The position numbers and the translations under genes were made by a program. Shown piece after piece: positions 1 to 11,689 of a stretch of DNA of 64,000 bases. How positions within the stretch are numbered: the first letter of the stretch is position 1; the number at the start of each line of letters is the position of its first letter. The notes under the pieces were generated by a model. It was not told where the DNA came from. It ran no database searches and saw nothing but the letters and a program-made list of their open reading frames with translations. The DNA is from Maylandia zebra (lineage: Eukaryota > Chordata > Actinopteri > Cichliformes > Cichlidae): positions 24,808,529 through 24,872,528 of the forward strand of contig NC_135185.1 of NCBI RefSeq assembly GCF_041146795.1, read 5' to 3'.

Positions 1-680
1 AGGTCCCCTCCATCTCCTCCCTTCCCCTCGGTGCTCTTTATGAGCCCCACCTGGCAGATTAGTATTCCACCACCACAAGTACCTTTTCTGCTGTTTACAC
101 ATGCGCACACATTCATCTGTCACCGTTCTGGTGAAGGAATACAGGACACACACTGTTCAGACTACGCCCCTACCACCACCAGCACCACATTGTTTTCACA
201 CGTGTAGGCCGATACTCAAACAGGATAAGGATGTATTGTCATGTTAGTACCTTTAACAAAACATCCGAGGGCAGCAGGACATTGCAGTTGTTTTAGTTGT
301 CCTTTAATGTGGCAATTTCAGTTATATTAGTTGATGGAAATGCCTGATTTTGCATTTGCATTCCAGTCTAAGAAAGGCCCAGACAATTGGGTAAAAACTG
401 TTATCAGTCAGTATTGGTCTTCTTGAGTAACACTAGATAGTTTTGCCAAAAAACAGTCATGTATATATTCGTATTTTTATGTTTCCCTGAGACAAAAAGA
501 GAAAAGACACTCAGATTGGACCAGAATTTCAAGAAAATGTCTATAATTTAAATAGGTTCTATGTTTCTTATAGGCTAGATTGTCCACTGTTTAAACAGCT
601 GTGAAATGGATCAATTAACTCTATTCTAACAAGGGAGTTTAAACTTTACTTACCAACTTGAAAATAAGCTCATTCAGTAG
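1..680. other. Unique non-coding DNA, nothing recognised
   Basis: I see no convincing coding frame, RNA gene or known repeat here. Base composition is mixed with modest AT richness. The short frames present have no recognisable domain and no splice context that I can defend. Confidence 0.5.
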
Positions 681-741
681 GTGGTCTGTGTGCACCATAG
701 GCTGGTCTGTGTGCACCATAGGCTGGTCTATATGTGGCCCA
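681..741. repeat. Short tandem repeat, ~21 bp x 3
   Basis: A unit reading GGCTGGTCTGTGTGCACCATA is seen in an imperfect first copy, a perfect second copy and a diverged third copy (ends near 741). It forces short repetitive peptides on both strands, which I do not regard as genes. Confidence 0.8.
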
Positions 742-1124
742 AGGATGGCTTTGAGCCCAGTTTGTGGTTTTTTAGTATGTAGCTTACAACTGAGCGTAGG
801 CAATATATATATTGTTTGCATGGCACTCAACAATCACATATCATCATATTGTTCAGTATAAAAACCTTCCGATATGGCAGCAGAGTCCAGACCATCGTAC
901 ATTCACAGCACTGTGCCGCAGAGTACTCACAGCTGAGCAGACAGCCATGCAAAGTTAAGACATGTTTTCGGCTATGTATTTCACAACTAGTTTGTGTAAT
1001 GCATTGCTTCAAAGATAATAAACAATGACCACATCACATCCCCTTGTCAACACAACTCCAACATGGGGCAGTGTTTATATCACAATTATTTACTCCCTAC
1101 ACTCTGAAAAGTCTGAGTACATGC

Positions 1125-1125
<1 letters not shown>
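742..1125. other. Unique non-coding DNA
   Basis: AT-moderate unique sequence between the 21-bp repeat and the CA microsatellite. I recognise no gene or mobile element. Confidence 0.45.

Positions 1126-1185
<60 letters not shown>
1126..1185. repeat. (CA)n microsatellite
   Basis: An uninterrupted AC dinucleotide run of about 60 bases. Such long CA tracts are typical of teleost DNA. The poly-His/Thr reading frames through it are artefacts of the repeat. Confidence 0.97.
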
Positions 1186-1186
<1 letters not shown>

Positions 1187-1444
1187 AAATGTCAAGAACA
1201 CGTCCAAGCAGCCTCCACACTTCTACTCCATGTTCCTACAGCCCGGGCAGTCAGTCTGAAAGGACTGACGTTACTATGTGCGTAAAGCAGTAAAAAAAAC
1301 GTATCGAGTGCAGAAGCAGATAAATGCAACCTCATAACAAAAATGCCAAGTGTTACCAAAAGAAGATATGAACGGTTTATGTGCGGCAACATTTTAACCA
1401 CCTGAGGTTTTCCTGCAGAGCTGGATGCTTCAATTTGGCTTAAG

Positions 1445-2060
1445 AACGACGACGAGAAGGAGGAGGAGGAGGGCTGAAAAACTTGCCGCAGTTCAGACTT
1501 CTGCAGTCCGGACTCCTCGAGTCTCAACAAGCCGCTGTGTGAATCCCCAAATATACACTCCGCTTCTTCCTCAAACACAGAATAAAGACTCAAATTTACC
1601 TCAGCAGTTCCACCGCCGGGTCCGGAAAACGCAACGGTAAATCCACAACTTCACGCGGGCTGAGCTCGTGCGGACGGTAGGGCTCGCTGCAGCCGACACG
1701 GCCGGGACAAGTTCATCCGCATATTCTCATTCAAGACCAGAGAGTTGGAGGCGATAGGGGGGGAACCGCTTTCTGCTTTCCCCCTTTCCCTCAGTCGCTT
1801 TCGCTGGTCCTTTCCTCTCGGATATTCCCCTCCCTGGTCCTTTTGAGATCAAACCATCACATTCCACCGCGTCCTTAACAATGAAAAAAGGTGGGTTTTC
1901 CTTTTCTGTTGCCGGAGGACCCACCCCTCGGGATGACTCTGCCCGGTCTGACCGCAAAGAGAACGCCCTTCCCGGCGTCAAGGTCCCGCCTCTCTCTCTC
2001 TCTCCCACAGAACATACACAAGCCAGGCCGGTGAGGAGGAATGAATCCGAGCTGGATCCT
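1445..2060. promoter_or_regulatory. CpG-rich block, candidate orphan CpG island/promoter
   Basis: CpG dinucleotides are conspicuously dense here (for example ACGACGACG near 1447, CCGCCGGGTCCGG near 1612, CGCGGG and GCGGACGG near 1655-1675, CCCGGCGTC near 1970), while flanking kilobases have few. The block also has polypurine (GGAGGAGGAGGAGG) and polypyrimidine stretches. A CpG island usually marks a vertebrate promoter and first exon, but I cannot fix a transcription start, strand or coding exon. Frames of about 60-134 residues on both strands are low-complexity and not persuasive. Confidence 0.45.
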
Positions 2061-4254
2061 GCATAGATGCAGGCTACTGCTTGTGTCTGAGCAAACGTAT
2101 CATAAAAACCAGTTGTCTGTGAACGCTGCATGAACTATTGTTTTATGGCATTTATACCATTTGCAATAGAAGTGACAGAAAAGTCACGGGCTCAGCAGCA
2201 CCTGTAGCATCCCACAACACTTTCAAAGATCATATCCATATAATTAGGATCCCCCCAAGAAAGTACTGATTACCACAAAAAATATTGGGGCTATAATATA
2301 GATGAAATGTCCAAACAGTATAAGCTTGTTGGGTTCTATCAAATGTCTCTAAATATGTATGGACTAACCATTATACAAAACCAGTCAAGACCACAGTCTT
2401 CCCTTACGGGAATAATTAGTATGAGTTCACCTCTCTATTCCCTCTCTTTCAGCTCTCAGAATGTGGTTGTTTAATACGCTGGTGCCACTTGAATGAATAC
2501 TATAGCATTGTTGTTTGTTGTGCTTTCTTTTTTCCCCATGTGTAACTGTTTGCCAATAGTAATGACTTGTCACAGCCGTCTAGACAAATACACACAAACT
2601 AGTCCTGGTTTTCCCCAGAAAGTTTTGGAACAGAGGTGTATTGTTCGCTCTGTTTCTACAGCACGGCCATGAATTCTCCACTGGGTGTTTATTATCTTTT
2701 AGTTGCATGACACTGGAAGGCTGCAAGATGATAAAATATGAATAAAATGTGATAGGCAGCCAGCCAATTAGGTGACGTCATGCCCACACAAACACTCACT
2801 CACATTAAGGAGATTGTTTTTGTGTTCCTTAAACAGTTTTGCATAATTCCCAAGAAGCGTAGCTTTATTTGACAGCACGTGATAACACTATTAAAACAAA
2901 ACCCACGCTTCTTTCATTGGTTGTGCTGTTTCCCACTAACATACCTCTGTCTCAGAAGTCATTCTAGTCGTGTAACTTGACACAATGGGCTAAGAGAGAT
3001 GTAAATAATGTTTTCACTCTCGGCTGGTGGGGAAAGATACCAGAGATACCAAGGAATCAAAGAGAAATTAAATCCTTTCAGATGATGCTGAAATCCAGAG
3101 GCATAGCTGGGCATGCCTGAATGCCACTGCATGAGAAGCCAAACACAGGTGTACCTGAATATGCATGAGCGCCTATGCATTTTTTATACACTTGATAGGT
3201 GTTTGCATATATATATATCAATATACTTGTCTTCTTCAAAGACAAATAACACAGTATGATAAAAACCTGTAGGATATGGTTTTATTTCTGACTTTCAAGA
3301 GCTACTGCTCTGCTGTGCGCATTAAAATAACCATTGATCTTTAAAAAAAATCTATCAAGGCAATAGAAACTGAGATGACATGTAAGTAAATGGAAAACGG
3401 CTTGTTTTATAAGCACGAGTATCGGTCATGTTTCATCCATCTTGAGAGGGTTGGCTCATGCACAGACAAGCTTCTGTCATTTTGGGAATTTGCCTTAATA
3501 TATCAAGTGATATAAATGTGAATGCATTGCACAGACTGCGATCTAATGCATAAGGACAGGGTTACAGGGGAATGTAATCCCCTACACCGCATGACTCTAG
3601 CACGCAGACACAAGCTGATTCAGGAAGAGCAGGTTTCTAGCCAACATCCTTCCTAAACACAAACACCCTTCAACAGCCAGAAACTTTTTTGTTCCAGTAA
3701 GAAGTTATGGGTGAACAGCAAAATTTGAAATTGAGTCAAGTAAAGAAAACAAAAAACAAAAGAAAAAGGTTCCCAAGCAGACGCCGGCATTGTTTTGCTG
3801 TTTGTGATTCCCATGTTAGGCATTTTATCTTAACTAGAGTAGCTTGCAGCAGTTGCAACAGCAGATAATCTCTGATAATCCCATGTAGCACACTAAAAAT
3901 TACAAGCAACCAGTAGCAAGGAGTGTGAGGGTTAGGCCAATAGTCAACCCATGATATGCATTTGACTACAAAACAAGCATGAAAGAAATTAAATGAGAGC
4001 AAAGTGGAATCTCCTGCCTAAGCAAATATGGCTTATGGTGGAGCTTTCCTGCTTTATATCCTTTTTATAGTGAGGATAAGGATTAATGTGCTTAATTCAC
4101 TGTCCTCTCAGGGTGGGTTATAGCCAGTATAAACAGATGTAACCCTGATGGATCAAAATGTGGGGCAGCTTGTCATGTAGAAAAACACTAATCGACTGCC
4201 ATCAAGCAACCGTTGTGTTTGAAGGGGCCATATTCAAGACGGCATTCCCTCATT

Positions 4255-4255
<1 letters not shown>
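2061..4255. other. Unique non-coding DNA
   Basis: About 2.2 kb without a recognisable gene. There are short homopolymer and TATA runs (for example near 3208-3220) but no ORF with a known domain. It could be intronic or intergenic relative to whatever the CpG block belongs to; the sequence does not decide. Confidence 0.4.

Positions 4256-4301
<46 letters not shown>
4256..4301. repeat. (TAA)n microsatellite
   Basis: About 15 perfect ATA/TAA trinucleotide units. Confidence 0.95.
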
Positions 4302-4302
<1 letters not shown>

Positions 4303-5740
4303 TGTGGCTTGCAGTTGCTTAAACAGTCTTTTCCACTTAAAGCAATAAGAGTTAACATCTAACGGCTCTTATTAAGTTCTGATATTTGAAGTCTTAATTT
4401 GGAAATACTCAGAATGTCTCATGGGAGAGGAGCGAGAGGGCGAGCGCTCCAAATCCTTTGATACTTAAAAAAAGTCATGTCCTACTGTCAGGTCTTATAT
4501 CATCTGGAAGTACAGATGCCTCAGTCTGTCTTGTTCACCCTCCCATGGCCCTCTCTTTCTCACTGCAGGGGGACATTCCTCAATCCTCAGCCTCTGGCAT
4601 GCAGTAAATCTGCCTGAGAGAGACCTACTCTCTCAAGCCTGCCAAAAACAATCTGCTAGGAAAGACGTGCGGCTATTTATCAAAACCCAACCTCATGTTT
4701 GCCTTTTGTTCTCCTGACAAGCGCACAGAGCCATCAGGAATAAAATATCTTGTGTAAAATAGAAGTCTTTCTTGTCTGCCAGAGGAGAACTACCTCAAGG
4801 TCGAGCTGTGGTGACGGAGCCACTGTGAAAAAGGTGTTAATTGGGACAGGAGGAGCCTCACACAGGCTGCGCCGTCCTTTATTTAAAACCGACTTTTGAG
4901 TGCATAGATCTTACAGGTGGAAAGTAGCCGTAGCTGGCAGCGTTCCTAAAATTTGTCTTTGCACACCTGGATCTTGGGATGAAGGATTCCTTAGACTGAC
5001 CTGTGCAGTAGTGCTGAACATCAGGGGTCACCTGCATGAATCTGTGTTGGACTCTTTTTGATTTTTCCTGGCTGTTTAAAGGCCGTGCAGAGAACACTAC
5101 ATGAGAAAAGGAATCAGGGCCTGCAGGTAACGGACAGTGTAAAGTCTGTGAAATAATTTGTGAACTTTTGTAGGGCATGGGCATGAACCATGCCACACCC
5201 AGCATTTACCTCCTAAGCTAGTGTGCACATGTAACGTGTACAGTATATTCATGAATTAGGAAACACAAAAGCCAAATACAGTAAAAACAAAGAAAAGCAA
5301 CACAGAACAGTGCAACTACTATGTACTGAAGTGCCATAAAACAAGAGGCAGCAGATTATTCATGACAGTTTGAGTTTAAAATGATCCAAAACGGAGTTCT
5401 GGGTTCATTTGTGTAAGTAAGGAATTCCACATGTCGACGCTCCAAACAGAAATTACGATTTCCACAATGGCACCCATAGATGCTGCACATGTTACTGAGA
5501 TTTATACAAAAAGCTTTAAGAGGAAGCTCACTGCACACCCGGGGAGCCAAATTGTGCAAACATTTATATTATACTTTTATGCTACTGAATATAATAAAAT
5601 GACCAAAACTAAACACTGTCGTTGTGTGACCTTACTGACTTATTGTCCATAATTCTAATTGCCCATCTTTATAAGGGGCCCGATTTTTGCAGATGCTGCT
5701 TCCGACCAAGAAATAAAACAATAACTGAGAAGAAATGCAG
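4302..5740. other. Unique non-coding DNA
   Basis: No recognisable gene. Short ORFs (the largest about 108 codons on the minus strand at 4879-5205) show no motif and no repeat, and are probably chance frames. Confidence 0.4.
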
Positions 5741-5975
5741 TTAGCACCATTGTCTCACAGCAAGAAGCTTGGGGGCTAGTTCAAAGACATTCACATTTCA
5801 GCAATATTTGGCTCTAAATTGGCAACAGGTGTGAATGCTAGAGTGGATGGCTGCCTCTCTGTGTTAGCTCTATGAAAGCCTGGCGACCTGTCCAGGGTGT
5901 ACTCCGCCTCTCACCCTATAACAGCTGGGATCCAACTTAACCACAACCCTAAATTGGATGGATGGATGGATGGAG
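5741..5975 (+). mobile_element. Degenerate tRNA-derived SINE with (TGGA)n tail
   Basis: The segment follows the layout of an abundant teleost SINE: a decayed tRNA-like head (GTTAGCACCATTGTCTCACA and a damaged B box near GCTAGTTCAAA), a body with GGCGACCTGTCCAGGGTGTA and TCCGCCTCTCACCC, and a tail ending in repeated TGGA units (5955-5973). The middle part of the usual body is missing, so this copy is old and internally deleted. Identification rests on my recognition of the body phrases; the family name is left open. Confidence 0.7.
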
Positions 5976-6339
5976 AAATCATATTATCATCTAGTTTGCC
6001 TTTGCAACCTTACTCACCTTTTCGACTTGTTTCTCAAATCTTAAGATGGGAATCTAAAAGAATAAATGGATATTAAACCTCTGAATTCTGTTCCATCCAT
6101 TGTCCATTAATCTTTAGATCTGACTCAGTTTGAGAACTGAGCTCTGGAAGAAAAACAAACTGACACCATTTTCTTATTGTTGAGCATGTTTTCAAGCCAT
6201 GCGCTGCCATGGACTGTAAATGATGGAGACATCCTTTATGCATTTTACTGGACTCCATTGTCCCAGTGCGCTGTGACTGTGGAGTCGATCTCTGCAGGAC
6301 AAAGCCTTCAATATCACATTCACATAAATGCAACTCAGA

Positions 6340-6450
6340 GCTGCCACTTAACCCAGCCTGCATCATGTGTTTGGACTCTGGGAAGAAATCAGAGGACTCA
6401 TGGCAAAAACCAACACAGGCAAGGGGACAAGCTGAAATTCAACACACTCA
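6340..6450 (-). mobile_element. Degenerate SINE body fragment, reverse orientation
   Basis: The phrases TGTTTGGACTCTGGGAAGAA, then AGAGGACTCATGGCAAAAAC and CAACACAGGCAAGGGGACAA, correspond to the reverse complement of the body of the same SINE type (the part that normally precedes the segment kept at 5741-5975). It is heavily mutated and covers only the central body. Confidence 0.5.
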
Positions 6451-7577
6451 AAGGACCTCACTGGCTATTGTTTAAAATATATTCAAGAACATCACTTATC
6501 CACACTTTGAACCAAACCACATCTCATATAAGCTGCTCTCCGTTTCATGACCGAGACAAATCTCAGTGACTTACTGTGGAATCTTTTTGAATCCACACCC
6601 AAACCATGAGCAACAAGTTGCATGTGAAAAGATTTTTACAGTTTATACCCCGCAATGGCACAGCATGTCTGGCAGTCATGAAGGGCACAACCACCAAAAA
6701 GCTCTGCTGTCTTGTTCCACTGCCAAGCCATAATTACAGCAATAAGGTTGGAGAGGCTCGTTAACCTTAATCTAGGAATTATACTGTGGCACCAGGGAAA
6801 GGAGGACGTGTTGTGTTGTGTGCTTGTACATAGGACCTGGAATTAGACATTTACCACAGAGGGGTGCTGGTGCTGCTTTGAACTACACCGAGTGAGAGTT
6901 GTGGTTCATGCAGTTCACAGAGTGCCGTATAGATCCTGCTTGAAACTCTTACCTACTGTGCACTGTTTGAAATGGAGGGAAAGTCCTTTTGTTAGCCTCT
7001 ACCGCCATCGTGTGGTTTAAATGTAGCATTGCTCACTTATCTTATATACAATGTTTTGTTCATTAAGCCCCACTGACCTATGAATATCTCAAGGATAAAA
7101 ATGGCAGCTAGCTGAAGGGAAGAACAAGTGTTGTTTCTACACATAATAGACAACTTAGCAAAAAACAATTTTAGCAGCCAGTCGCAAAGACATGAATTGT
7201 TACCATTTCTTTTGTTGAATATATGCACCAACAAGGTGATTCCCACAGAGATGTTAGCTGAAAACTTTCGAAGAAGTCGAAGTCGAAGAAGTAGAAGACC
7301 ACACTTTAGTTGATCATCATAAAAAACATTAGCTATTTTGCAAAGGTTAACTGACTATCATTTGACCATTTATTACTTGTAGTTGTTCTAAAGCTAAGGA
7401 TTAAAGGCATGGATGGAGAGGTTGGTGTGGAAAATTGAGAAGTTTATCTTTTGTGCTTTCCAACTTTTAACATGATTCTGACATGATTCAGCACAATTAT
7501 CAATTTGCATGACAATTTGAATATTCTAAAGAAGTACACACAAGGAAAACTAACTTTGGCTCCTCCCTTCTTCACAA
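6451..7577. other. Unique non-coding DNA
   Basis: No recognisable gene. A short GAAGTCGAAGTCGAAGAAGT purine repeat near 7271-7297 is the only structure I noticed. Confidence 0.4.
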
Positions 7578-7635
7578 CGCCGCCGCCGCAGCAGCAGCAG
7601 CAGCAGCAGCCTCTCCCACACCACCACCACCACAC
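7578..7635. repeat. Compound GCC/GCA/CCA trinucleotide repeat
   Basis: Successive runs of GCC (about 4), GCA (about 7) and CCA (about 6) with a short CTCTCC break. It generates poly-Cys/Leu/Val frames on the minus strand (7444-7764 region), which look like microsatellite artefacts. Confidence 0.9.
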
Positions 7636-7838
7636 TGCTCTTCTCCAGCTTATCACCTCTGAGGGTAATTGGTGGTAACGAGGGCAGATGAGCAGCAGGG
7701 GCAAGAAAGAAGGAGGAGGAGAGGGAGAAGACAACACCACGCCCACACACTCCCACAGCCTCACAGGATGTAACAGAAGCAGTTCCCTCTTGTATTACAT
7801 GACATCGAGAGGCTATTACAACAGGCCAATTTACTGCT

Positions 7839-8599
7839 AATTCTATGAATCGCCAAAAAGTTAGTAAAATGTTGCAGCGAAGTAGACGTTTCTCTTCATG
7901 TTATTCTCAGGTGCATGAAATCGTGTAGGCGAATGTTCCGTATCATACAGGTCTTTCCTAAGACCAAAATTTGCTTCCTTATAACTGTTTGTAGTACAAT
8001 TGCTGATCTAATCAAAGACATTCATTGCCTGCTCAAGATTGCAAATATGTTGCAAACCTCTTGCAAACTGCAGCAGGCTATTTGGTCATCGCTTGTTCAG
8101 AAGAGACCATTAAACAGGTTCAAACGTGTCTTAGCTGTCACAGTCAGGTCAGCACTGAAATATATAAACAGATCTGTGTAAGACAGACACGTTTCTACAA
8201 ACCCTGAAGGACATGAAAGAAAAATATATGGCACAATAATATTTGCACCAACATTCGGTAGCAGGTTGTTTAAAGCAGGTTATAGTCTAAGAACCGCATG
8301 TCGCTTAAACCACTTGCATACTTTTTAGTTCAATTGTTTTAATGAATTCAGGTTAAGTGATAAAGATCAGTATCAGTACCTACACAACTTTGGTTTCAAC
8401 TTTTCAACTTATCTTTCGCAACAATTTTATCTTCAGTAGGAACCTTAACAGTCACAAAGCCCACCCCAGTCAGTCTCTCTTGGTCTGTAACTGACTGTGA
8501 CTTCTTTTTTGTATTTGCTTCTGAGAATTAGATTAGAAAATTGGTAATAGGAAGGCTGTGGCAGACACCAGAGTCCTAGTACGCCTTTTATACAGAAAA
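7839..8599. repeat. Local duplication, copy 1 (shorter)
   Basis: Homologous to 10041-11341. The first ~100 bases (AATTCTATGAATCGCCAAAA onward) match 10041-10142 almost base for base. The block from about 7981 (ACTGTTTGTAG) to 8599 (CTTTTATACAGAA) matches 10816-11341 with scattered indels, and copy 1 carries an extra piece near 8105-8225. Only about 40 bases separate the two blocks here, against about 670 in copy 2. I recognise no protein in it. Confidence 0.8.
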
Positions 8600-9265
8600 A
8601 CACTAAACACTAAAAAATACTACAAAAATACAACGAGATCGAAAGATCAGTGACGGACATTTTAGATCAACTGTTAAACTGACACGCAGTTGTTCGCACT
8701 AAAGGAAAACACCACCATCATCTCATGCGGCTACCACATCGCCGCAAGCTGCAAGGCTGGAGCTGAACAACAACAAATTCTCTCCCTGATAACAGGACTG
8801 TGTTTATCTCCCATCTCCAACACCTGGTCTGCTAACTTCCAAGGCCGATGTTTAGACGGCGGGTCCAGCTCAGCGCCCTCCGATGGCAGCAGATGCGGAT
8901 AGCTGTGTCTACATAGGCCTACTTCTCGCCCCTTACCCACCCCTGTTGCTTGTCATGTGCTTCATGGTGTTGTAATGTGATAATTTCTGTGCTCTCCTCA
9001 GAGTCCAGCAGGAGTAGAGGTCTCTTTTTTCCCTCCTCCACTTGCCCATTGTACTGTACTTTCTGTGTTTTTCCATAATACTACCAGTATTTCACCGGAG
9101 GGTAACCTTTGTGTGACAAATAAAGGTTTTCTGAACATACTAAGAACTAAAACTAAACTGAAACAACAAAATCCACTCTGGATACTAACAGAAACTAAAC
9201 TGAATTAAAAACAAAAAGTCAAAATGAAATAAAAATAAAAAATAATTAGAAAATACAAAATTAAA
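8600..9265 (+). other. Exon-like segment ending in a poly(A) signal and A-rich tract
   Basis: GC content rises (8690-8950), then comes an AATAAA signal at 9119-9124 followed by an A-rich stretch (9140-9265, with repeated ACTAAACTGAA and AAAATAAAA). This resembles the 3' end of a retroposed transcript or retroelement, but I recognise no family. Frames of 60-70 codons in it have no known motif. Confidence 0.3.
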
Positions 9266-10040
9266 CAGTGGTGAGCTATGATAGTTTGAATTACCAAAAA
9301 AAAGTTAGTGCTGGTTCTAGCAGAAAAGTGTCAGATTGTTGTGTATCAGCTGATTGCTCATGCATCAGAGCTGGACCACAAAGCAATGGAAGAAGGTGGC
9401 CTGGTCTGAGGAGCCCATGTGGATGTTACTTTGACATGCACCACCTGTTGCAGACCATGTACACCTTTCACAGAAGACAGTTTTATTTATTACTTTTATT
9501 TATCTTACCTACCTTCAATGGAAGGACAACAAAAAGTTATTCTCAAAGGCTTTTCCCTCCATTGTACACTACCTTTGTCATCTGCATCAAAACTCTGCTC
9601 ATCTGTCATAGGACACTGTATTGATGGTAATGTATTTTGTTTCCCACAGACAAAGATGACACAATCAGTTACTATGACAACAATGAGTAGTGAAAACCAA
9701 GTAACTGTTGCACTCCTTCTGTAGGTTTATGCTTATGCATATGATGCCGAAAGGATGGCACAGCGACACAGGGCCTGCACCTACTCTGGTTCCCGTTTTA
9801 TTTTAGGGTGATTAAAATCATCGGTAGCACATTTTGCTGCATTTTTAGAAAATGAAATTCAACTTAAATCTGTGAATAGTGGCAGTGACTTTTCATACAC
9901 AGACTAACATTTATAACTCCCCAATTTTATGTCTCATATTAGCATGTGCCAGTCTGTCTCCTTTTCAGGACTAGTTTTCCTAGGTAAGCAGCTAATTTCT
10001 TTACTTGGTAACATCATTTTTCGTGGTGGGGTTTGAAAAC
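9266..10040. other. Unique non-coding DNA
   Basis: No gene recognised. The 118-codon frame from 9268 shows no domain. Confidence 0.4.
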
Positions 10041-11341
10041 AATTCTATGAATCGCCAAAAAGTTAGTAAAATGTTGCAGCAAAGTAGACGTTTCTCTTCA
10101 TGTTATTCTCAGGTGCATGAAATTGTGTAGGCGAATCTTCCGTGTCTTGGACCTTTCAGGTTTTTCCTATGAAGACTGAAGCGACACCTCCTCCGTCTAG
10201 ACCTGAGAGAGCACTCCCACTCACACAGTCAAACACATAACTGTCCTCTCTGTCAGAGAAGTTGTGCTGCTGCTGAACTGAAGCTGTGAATTCATTCAAA
10301 GTGTTATTACATACAGAAGACGATTAAACAACAGAAGGAGCAGTCGGGTAAGCAGTAACTCTGTCATTTGTTTTTTTATATGTCAAATAGAGGTTATTAA
10401 GAGATGCAGATAAAACTAAGTCTAATGTAAAGTGTGAAGCTGTATGTAGTGGCTGCAGTGTCTTCAACTCACTAATAATAATTAGAATAATTACTTAGTG
10501 TCAGGACTGATATTAGACGAGGACATCTCCCCCCTCCCCCTTCAAAAATGTTTTTAAAATAAATAAATAAAATCAACAAAACCTTTATTTCAAATAAAAT
10601 TCCTTTATCAATTTCTTAGTATGATATTTGTATAAAATGAATATTTTGGGGAAGGTAATGTCTTTCTCATAATGTTAAACTGAATTTGAACTCCAAATTA
10701 TTATTATTAATTATAGCATAACAGGATTATTACATTCTGACTAACTTGTAATAAAGCGATTAGATTTGATATTATCAGTAGTTGAAATCAAAATTGTAAA
10801 ATTGCTAACTTGGTTTCTTAGAACTGTTTGTGGTGTAGCTGCTGATCTAATTAAAACCATTCATTGCGTGCTCAAAACTGGAAACATGTTGCAAACCTCT
10901 TGCAAACTGCAGCAGGCTGTTTGGTCATTGCTCGTTCAAAAAAGTCAATTTGCACCAACATTCGGTAGCAGGTTGTTTATAGCAGGTTATAGTCTAAGAA
11001 CCACATGGTGGTTAAACCACTTGCATACTTTTGTAGTTCAATCTTTTTGATGAATTTAGGTCATGTGCTAAAGATCGCTATCAGTACTTAACCAACTTTA
11101 GTTTCAATAACGTCTCTTACGTAACCATTTTGTCTTCAGTGGCAACCTTTACAGTCACAAAGGCCACCCCAGTCAGTCTCTTTTGCTCTGTAACTGACTG
11201 TGACTTCTTTTTAATACCCTTATGTTGTGTAGTGCTACAGTAAGATGCAGACTCATGTGTCCTCTTATCAGAAGCATTTTCCTCTGAGAATTAGATTAGA
11301 GAATAGGTAATAGGAAGGCTTATATGCCTTTTATACAGAAT
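10041..11341. repeat. Local duplication, copy 2 (with 0.67-kb insert)
   Basis: Partner of 7839-8599. The two matching blocks lie at 10041-10142 and 10816-11341. Between them is about 670 bases absent from copy 1, including an exon-like stretch (10180-10346). Either copy 2 gained it or copy 1 lost it. Confidence 0.8.
10180..10352 (+). other. Candidate non-coding first exon with consensus splice donor
   Basis: A less AT-rich stretch ends with CAGTCGG followed by GTAAGC at 10348, a good 5' splice-donor consensus, and then AT-rich intron-like DNA. There is no obvious open frame, so it would be a 5' untranslated exon if real. The partner duplication copy lacks it. Confidence 0.2.
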
Positions 11342-11689
11342 ATTGAAATGTTTGTTTGAAGACAGTTTCTGTTAACACATTAGAACTACAGTTCTGCGAA
11401 ACACAGTTGCAAATTGTGATTTATAATCACTTTATTGTATTGCTTGCTTTTACTAAGACCTTTGTAACACCCCTTTCAATCCTTGGAATAGAGATTTGAA
11501 TGTTTACCTGTGTGCTGGGCCAATAGCTAAGGTTCGACTGCTAGAGCAAAGTGGATGACTAATGAAACGCTCAGAGAACTTGGTTTGATAAACTTGTATT
11601 CACAAATGAATAATCACATATATATACAATGAAAAAATAGCATTGTAGAGCGGAAGTTGTATTTACCTCTCCAGCACTTATTGAGCACT
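11342..11689. other. Unique non-coding DNA
   Basis: Nothing recognised between the duplicated segment and the LINE remnant. Confidence 0.4.

Noticed and set aside
1192-1593. 133-codon minus-strand frame by the CpG block
   Set aside because: Ser-rich low complexity, no motif, overlaps polypurine repeats and the microsatellite edge.
6177-6569. 130-codon plus-strand frame as a gene
   Set aside because: It runs through a degenerate reverse-oriented SINE fragment and shows no domain.
7444-7764. 106-codon minus-strand frame
   Set aside because: Composed largely of trinucleotide-repeat translation (poly-Cys, poly-Val/Trp).
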